Of a stretch of DNA of 18,240 nt, positions 15,355-18,240 are shown in pieces (the stretch's first letter is position 1; the number at the start of each line of letters is the position of its first letter). This stretch comes from Deltaproteobacteria bacterium UBA2385 (GTDB lineage: Bacteria > Myxococcota_A > UBA796 > UBA2385): contig DDSR01000131.1 in the NCBI GenBank assembly GCA_002343455.1, forward strand, positions 14,046 through 32,285. The letters are read 5' to 3'. The notes under the pieces are model-generated. The model was not told the DNA's origin. It saw only the letters and a list, made by a program, of their open reading frames with translations, and searched no databases. The position numbers and the translations under genes are program-made.

Positions 15355-16091
15355 CGCAGCCCCGGCCCTTCACGAGGCAGCCAGGCCATCGTGTCGCCGG
15401 GCGCGACGGCCTCGGTGTGGAGCTGCACCCGGCCGCTGCTGGGCTCGATCTCGACGGTGTAGCCCTGGCTCTCGTCGTCGACGTCGACGATGCGGATCAG
15501 GGTGTGCTCGGCGGTGCCGTCGCTGAAGATGTAGCTGTAGGCGATGTTCGGGCTGGCTTCGCTGTCCTCGTCGTCGGGCTTGAAGTCGGGATCCGGGCGC
15601 AGGCCGACCTCGCCGTACTGGGGGGTCCAGACGTAGTCGAAGCGCACCCCGTCGGGCAGGCTCTCGCCGGTGGTGAAGGAGGGGTCGCTGAGCCCCTCGA
15701 AGCGGGAGAGGGCGTCGGGCTCGGGGCCGCGGCCCTCCTCGATCTCGCGGGCGGTGTAGCGCTTCATCTGTTCGCGCAGGGCCTCGTCGGCCTCCTCGCG
15801 CTCTTCGGGGCTGGCGAAGACGACGGTGTTGGGATCGCCGACCTCGACCTTCCAGGTGCCGCGGTCCAGGTCGAAGGCGACCCGGAAGGTGGCGTTGCGC
15901 AGGGCCGCCTCGTCGACCAGCCAGGTGTAGGTCTGGGCGATCTCGCGGGCCGAGGCGCGCTGCTGCAGGTCGAAGATGGCGTTGAGCGCGGGCATGCTGA
16001 CCAGGGCGATCAACCCGAGCACGGCGATGACCACGACGATCTCGATGAGCGTCATGGCCTGCCGACGGGTGGATGGCGAGCGGGTCCGCAC
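15351..16091 (-). CDS. gspH: Minor pseudopilin GspH, GTG start, Ala at -1
   Basis: A 246-aa protein. The GTG at 16091-16089 is chosen because it supplies the basic leader (RTRSPSTRRQA). An ATG at codon 13 would leave no leader. A strong AAGGAGGAG at 16109-16101 lies nine bases upstream. The mature N-terminus would be MTLIEIVVVIAVLGLIALVS with Glu at +5 (E17), but the -1 residue is Ala12 rather than Gly. The periplasmic part has FRVAFDLDRGTWKVEVGDPN (about 64-83), typical of GspH-like beta domains, an Asp/Glu-rich middle and a late strand GYTVEIEPSSGRVQL. It lies between gspG and gspI, the standard place. Confidence 0.86.
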   Translation of the reverse strand: MRTRSPSTRRQAMTLIEIVVVIAVLGLIALVSMPALNAIFDLQQRASAREIAQTYTWLVDEAALRNATFRVAFDLDRGTWKVEVGDPNTVVFASPEEREEADEALREQMKRYTAREIEEGRGPEPDALSRFEGLSDPSFTTGESLPDGVRFDYVWTPQYGEVGLRPDPDFKPDDEDSEASPNIAYSYIFSDGTAEHTLIRIVDVDDESQGYTVEIEPSSGRVQLHTEAVAPGDTMAWLPREGPGLR

Positions 16092-16097
16092 GGGGCG

Positions 16098-16544
16098 CTA
16101 CTCCTCCTTGCCGATCATCCAGGACTTGATGTCGGCGTCGTGCTCCTCGCCGCCCTCGGCCCCGTCCCGTCCGTAGCTGATGATCTCGTAGGGGCTCTCG
16201 CTGCTGGTGCCGGGGCTGAAGTACTGGAAGGGGTTGCCCCAGGCGTCGGTGGGCACGGTGCTGTCCGGGAAGTAGCGGGCGGCGGCCTCCAGGCCCTGGC
16301 TGGTGGTGGGGAAGCGGCCCTTGTTCTTGGCGGCGTACATCGCAAGGTTCTGCTCGATCTGCTTGATCTGGAGCTTGGTCGTCTCGACGTTGGCGTCCTG
16401 CAGGCGGCCGACCACGTTGACGCCGACGACGGCCATCAGGGCGCCGAGGATGGCGATGACCACCATGATCTCGACGAGGGTCAGGCCGCGCTGGCTGTGG
16501 AGGAGGGAGGCGCGGCGGGCGCTGCGGAGGAGGGAGGTCTTCAT
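16098..16544 (-). CDS. gspG: Major pseudopilin GspG
   Basis: A 148-aa protein of the usual GspG size. A basic leader ends RG (Gly20), then LTLVEIMVVIAILGALMAVV with Glu at +5 (E25). KNKGRFPTTSQGLEA (74-88) matches the family's GxFPTTxQGLxAL hallmark, and PTDAWGNPFQYFSPG follows. The acidic C-terminal loop (GAEGGEEHDADIKSW) corresponds to the region that binds calcium in GspG. It polymerises into the periplasmic pseudopilus. GGAG lies six bases before the ATG, and the gap from gspF is 22 bases. Confidence 0.97.
   Translation of the reverse strand: MKTSLLRSARRASLLHSQRGLTLVEIMVVIAILGALMAVVGVNVVGRLQDANVETTKLQIKQIEQNLAMYAAKNKGRFPTTSQGLEAAARYFPDSTVPTDAWGNPFQYFSPGTSSESPYEIISYGRDGAEGGEEHDADIKSWMIGKEE
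16101..16109 (-). promoter_or_regulatory. Strong ribosome binding site deciding the gspH GTG start
   Basis: AAGGAGGAG on the minus strand overlaps the last codons of gspG (Lys-Glu-Glu) and is followed by the TAG stop and six bases before the GTG. It is the clearest Shine-Dalgarno sequence in the operon and supports the GTG over the later ATG. Confidence 0.8.
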
Positions 16545-16566
16545 GGGGGGCTCCGGAGTGAGGGGG

Positions 16567-17802
16567 TCAACGGACGATCGAGGTCATGCTGAGCATCGGC
16601 AGCAGGATGGAGAGGGCGACGATGACGACGACGCCGCCCATGGTCAGGATGAGCAGGGGCTCCAGCAGGGAGGTGAGGGTGCCGACGGTGCGCTCGACCT
16701 CTTGATCGTAGGAGTCGGCCACCTTGGCGAGCATCGGCTCGAGCTCGCCGGTGCGCTCGCCGATGGCGATCATATGGGTGACCAGGGGCGGGAACTGGCC
16801 CGAGGCCTTCAGCGGGGCGGCGATGCTCTCGCCCTCGCGGATGTTCTTGCCAGCGCTCTCGATGGCCGCGGCGATGATGTCGTTGCCGACGACGGTCTTG
16901 ACGATTCCGACGGCGGTCAGGATGGGCACGCCGCTGTCCAGCAGGGTGGAGAGGGTGCGGCAGAAGCGGCTGACGGCGACGAGGCGGTTGATGCCGCCGA
17001 AGATCGGGATGCGCAGGGCGTAGCGATGCCAGAGGTGGCGGCCTTTGGGCGTCTTGATCGCCCGGCTCAGCCCGAAGGCGGCCCCGCCGAGCATCAGGAT
17101 GACCAGCCACCAGTAGCCGACCAGGAAGTCGCTGATGTGCAGGATGACCTGGGTGATGAAGGGCAGGCCGGCGCCGAAGCTGTCGAAGATGCGCTTGATG
17201 CGCGGGATGACGCCGACGAAGAGGCCCATGACGATCAGGAAGCTGATGCCGCCCATCAGCAGGGGGTAGGTCAGGGCGCTGCGCAGCTCGCCTTGCAGCT
17301 TGACCTGGGACTCGCTGTACTCGGTCAGGCGCTTGAGCACGACGTCCAGGGCGCCGGACTGCTCGCCGGCCCGGACCATGTTGACGAAGAGGTCCGAGAA
17401 GACCTTGGGGTAGGCCTTCATCGCGTCGGCCAGCGTGTCGCCCTGGTTGACCTTCTCGCGGATCTCGACCAGGACGAGGTGCAGGGTCGGGTGATCGGTC
17501 TGCTCGATCAGGGCCGAGAGGGCCTCGACCATCGGGATGTTGGCGCCCACCAGCGTCGAGAGCTGGCTGGTCATCTGGCTGACGTCCTTCAGGCTGACCC
17601 GGCTGAAGAAGCGGCTGAAGTCGATCTCGATGTTCAGGCCGCGGCCCTTGGTCGCCTTGCCGGACTTCTGCTGCCAGACCTCGGTCGCGAAGACACCCTG
17701 CTTGCGCAGCTTTCCCCGCGCCCCCTTGGCGGTCTCGCTGTCCACGATGCCGGTGATCGGCTTTCCAGCTCGATCCAGGCCTCGGTACTCGAAGGCGGCC
17801 AT
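16567..17802 (-). CDS. gspF: Type II secretion inner-membrane platform protein GspF
   Basis: A 411-aa polytopic protein. It starts MAAFEYRGLDRAGKPITGIV, the usual GspF N-terminus. Two T2SSF domains (about 72-195 and 275-398) each carry the family's LsxLxxxGxPxxxAL pattern (LSTLVGANIPMVEAL; LSTLLDSGVPILTAV) and the GExxG-like pattern (RAGEQSGAL; AIGERTGEL). Membrane helices are at about 179-200, 230-246 and 380-403. It connects GspE with the pseudopilin assembly site. AAGGAGT at 17818-17812 lies nine bases before the ATG at 17802-17800, in the 18-base gap after gspE. Confidence 0.97.
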   Translation of the reverse strand: MAAFEYRGLDRAGKPITGIVDSETAKGARGKLRKQGVFATEVWQQKSGKATKGRGLNIEIDFSRFFSRVSLKDVSQMTSQLSTLVGANIPMVEALSALIEQTDHPTLHLVLVEIREKVNQGDTLADAMKAYPKVFSDLFVNMVRAGEQSGALDVVLKRLTEYSESQVKLQGELRSALTYPLLMGGISFLIVMGLFVGVIPRIKRIFDSFGAGLPFITQVILHISDFLVGYWWLVILMLGGAAFGLSRAIKTPKGRHLWHRYALRIPIFGGINRLVAVSRFCRTLSTLLDSGVPILTAVGIVKTVVGNDIIAAAIESAGKNIREGESIAAPLKASGQFPPLVTHMIAIGERTGELEPMLAKVADSYDQEVERTVGTLTSLLEPLLILTMGGVVVIVALSILLPMLSMTSIVR

Positions 17803-17820
17803 GGGTGATTGACTCCTTGC

Positions 17821-18240
17821 TCAGTCCAGCTCGACCACGTCTTCCTGGGTGACCCGCATGACCTCGTCCAGCGAGGTGCGACCCTCCAGGGCCTTCTGGA
17901 TGCCGTCGTCCCGCAGGGTGCGCATGCCATCGGCGATGGCGACCTTGCGGATGACGCCGGCGTCCTTGCCGCCGGTCACCACGGCGCGGATGCGCTCGCT
18001 GACGACCAGCAGCTCGTAGATCCCCATTCGGCCCCGGTAGCCCTTCATATTGCACTCCGGACAGCCCACCGCCCGCCAGAGCTGGCCGGTGAAGGTCGCC
18101 GGGTCGAGCCCCACGTCGTGCAGCTCTTCGTCCGAGGGGCGGTAGGTCTCCTTGCAGTGCGGGCAGAGCTGGCGGACCAGCCGCTGGGCCACGATCGCCA
18201 CCAGGGAGCTGGCGACCAGGAAGGGCTCGACGCCCATGTC
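17821..18240 (-). CDS. gspE: Type II secretion ATPase GspE, C-terminal part only
   Basis: The last 139 residues of GspE. The gene enters the window already open at 18240. The first visible codons read DMGVEPFLVASSLVAIVAQR, which is the conserved helix after the Walker B and His-box region. A zinc-binding CxxC pair follows (CPHC, then CPEC about 30 residues later), then GYRGRMGIYELL and the closing helix with RTLRDDG. This tetracysteine is a GspE and PilB hallmark. The Walker motifs lie outside the window. GspE hydrolyses ATP to drive pseudopilus growth from the cytoplasmic face. The M at 18237 is internal, not a start. Confidence 0.96.
   Translation of the reverse strand, partial: DMGVEPFLVASSLVAIVAQRLVRQLCPHCKETYRPSDEELHDVGLDPATFTGQLWRAVGCPECNMKGYRGRMGIYELLVVSERIRAVVTGGKDAGVIRKVAIADGMRTLRDDGIQKALEGRTSLDEVMRVTQEDVVELD

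Noticed and set aside
16053..16055. ATG at codon 13 as the gspH start
   Set aside because: It would place the first residue at +1 of the mature pilin with no leader. The GTG upstream has a strong ribosome site and gives a basic leader.

Overview
The window is GC-rich and densely coded, with no stretch over 300 bases lacking a gene. It looks like the chromosome of a Gram-negative bacterium, probably Myxococcota or a related former deltaproteobacterial lineage. This rests on the codon use, the delta-type GspN, the PilM-like GspL, and a receiver/PATAN/TPR protein of a kind common in myxobacteria. I cannot confirm the taxon without a search. I see no phage, insertion sequence, CRISPR array, tRNA or rRNA.

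Layout. (1) 1-5166, minus strand: a compact cluster read as mltD-like (lytic transglycosylase with three LysM repeats), moeA, mobA, an unrecognised 336-aa protein, then the 5' part of an Mrp/ApbC-type Fe-S carrier ATPase that leaves the window at base 1. (2) 5277-7276, minus strand: pabB and thiE (folate and thiamine synthesis), overlapping by 4 bases. (3) 7338-9128, plus strand: the only plus-strand gene, a 596-aa protein with a degenerate receiver, a PATAN/DUF4388-like domain, a J-like segment without HPD, and TPR-like helices. It is divergent from pabB and convergent with the secretion operon. (4) 9139-18240, minus strand: a type II secretion operon in the order gspE(partial)-F-G-H-I-J-K-L-M-N. 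gspC, gspD and gspO are not in the window.

How the genes work together. GspE (ATPase), GspF and GspL/M form the inner-membrane platform. GspG is the major pseudopilin, GspH/I/J/K are the minor pseudopilins, and GspN is an accessory envelope protein. Most junctions overlap or nearly touch, which implies translational coupling. In the other cluster, MoeA and MobA finish molybdenum cofactor synthesis and Mrp delivers Fe-S clusters, two needs shared by many molybdoenzymes.

No wholly new system is evident. The points most worth a second look are the pseudo-receiver protein beside the secretion operon, Ala instead of Gly before the cleavage site of both GspH and GspI, a seven-histidine alternating tract in Mrp, a 27-base tandem duplication inside pabB close to its predicted catalytic lysine, and a GspL that keeps PilM-like nucleotide-binding motifs.
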